Source: Thermoplasmata archaeon (GTDB lineage Archaea > Thermoplasmatota > Thermoplasmata > Thermoplasmatales > GCA-001856825). From it: a stretch of DNA of 11,317 nucleotides. The stretch lies in assembly GCA_021792355.1 (NCBI GenBank), contig JAJYUV010000030.1:1-11317 (forward strand). Direction: 5' to 3'. The stretch's first letter is position 1. Each line of letters opens with the position of its first letter. The position numbers and the translations under genes were made by a program. The notes beneath the pieces were generated by a model. The model saw nothing but the letters and a program-made list of their open reading frames with translations, was not told the origin of the DNA and did not search any database. Shown in pieces: positions 11,221-11,317 of this stretch.

Positions 11221-11317
11221 ATGAGTGGAAAAGAATACAGGCATATGGGAAAGAGAGAATGCGAAGAAGCTGGTAAGGTCTGGGTTGAAGCACATATGAG
11301 AAGCATGACTTATGTTC
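11221..11317 (+). CDS. paralogue-array protein 8 (cut by window edge)
   Basis: The ATG follows the previous TAA after one base, the same spacing as the gene before. Thirty-two residues are visible, including the start of the array motif (CEEAGKVWVEAHMR, then TYV). By the Cys-to-Val spacing it belongs with the copies at 10059 and 10842. Everything after the TYV strand, including the second Cys if present, lies outside the window, so the array continues to the right. Confidence 0.72.
   Translation, partial: MSGKEYRHMGKRECEEAGKVWVEAHMRSMTYV

Noticed and set aside
9053..11317. Toxin-antitoxin or insertion-sequence origin for the small-gene array
   Set aside because: No toxin fold, transposase or terminal inverted repeats can be seen; the shared motif and the overlapping gene arrangement favour in-place duplication.
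1..11317. tRNA or rRNA genes
   Set aside because: No cloverleaf-like arrangement with a TTCNANNC T-arm or rRNA-like stretch was noticed in the non-coding gaps by reading; this was not computed.

Overview
The window looks like part of an archaeal virus genome, or a virus-derived element, that carries its own DNA replication module. Three things point to archaea: a family B DNA polymerase together with an RFC-type clamp loader and a PCNA-like clamp; TTTAAATA-type TATA boxes in front of the first gene of most transcription units; and a near-constant 29-30 nt from the first base of that box to the start codon, which implies leaderless mRNAs. Every gene is on the + strand, genes are tightly packed with ATGA/TGATG overlaps, and codons favour ATA, AGG and AGA. 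No capsid, portal, terminase or integrase gene is visible, so 'virus' is an inference from the mix of replication genes, orphan methyltransferases and many tiny unknown proteins. I could not identify the host lineage; a Thermoplasmatota-like or other AT-leaning euryarchaeal host is only a guess.

Layout. 1-1237: the end of a beta-class DNA methyltransferase, a small zinc-ribbon protein, and a second complete beta-class methyltransferase. 1240-3651: one transcription unit with a PCNA-like clamp, a 67-aa unknown, an RFC small-subunit ATPase, and a 147-aa P-loop protein translationally coupled to it. 3652-3805: a non-coding gap with its own TATA box followed by two perfect, interleaved complementary segment pairs (9 and 10 bp), a candidate pseudoknotted RNA. 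3806-4321: an HNH-like protein. 4327-8568: a leaderless unit of a 56-aa protein, DNA polymerase B and a DUF3987-like AAA+ protein, each overlapping the next. 8569-8858: a gene-free AT-rich segment with repeats of AAATAAATGAATTCACAA in both orientations, a candidate replication origin or operator array. 8859-8975: a 38-aa cysteine-rich protein. 9024-11317: one leaderless operon of at least eight small paralogous genes, all with a Cys - G/E - aromatic-V - (Y/H) - K/R - DG - aromatic - GYC-like motif of about 23 residues. The array runs off the right edge.

Together the middle genes would form a near self-sufficient replisome: clamp, two-gene loader, polymerase and putative helicase/ATPase, with the iteron-like cluster just downstream. 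The order clamp - loader ATPase - small loader-like protein - (regulatory element) - polymerase parallels phage T4 45-44-62-regA-43. The most novel material is the candidate pseudoknot RNA between loader and polymerase, the iteron region, and the tandem small-protein array, which includes a TTG/GTG-start member that plain ORF scanning would miss.
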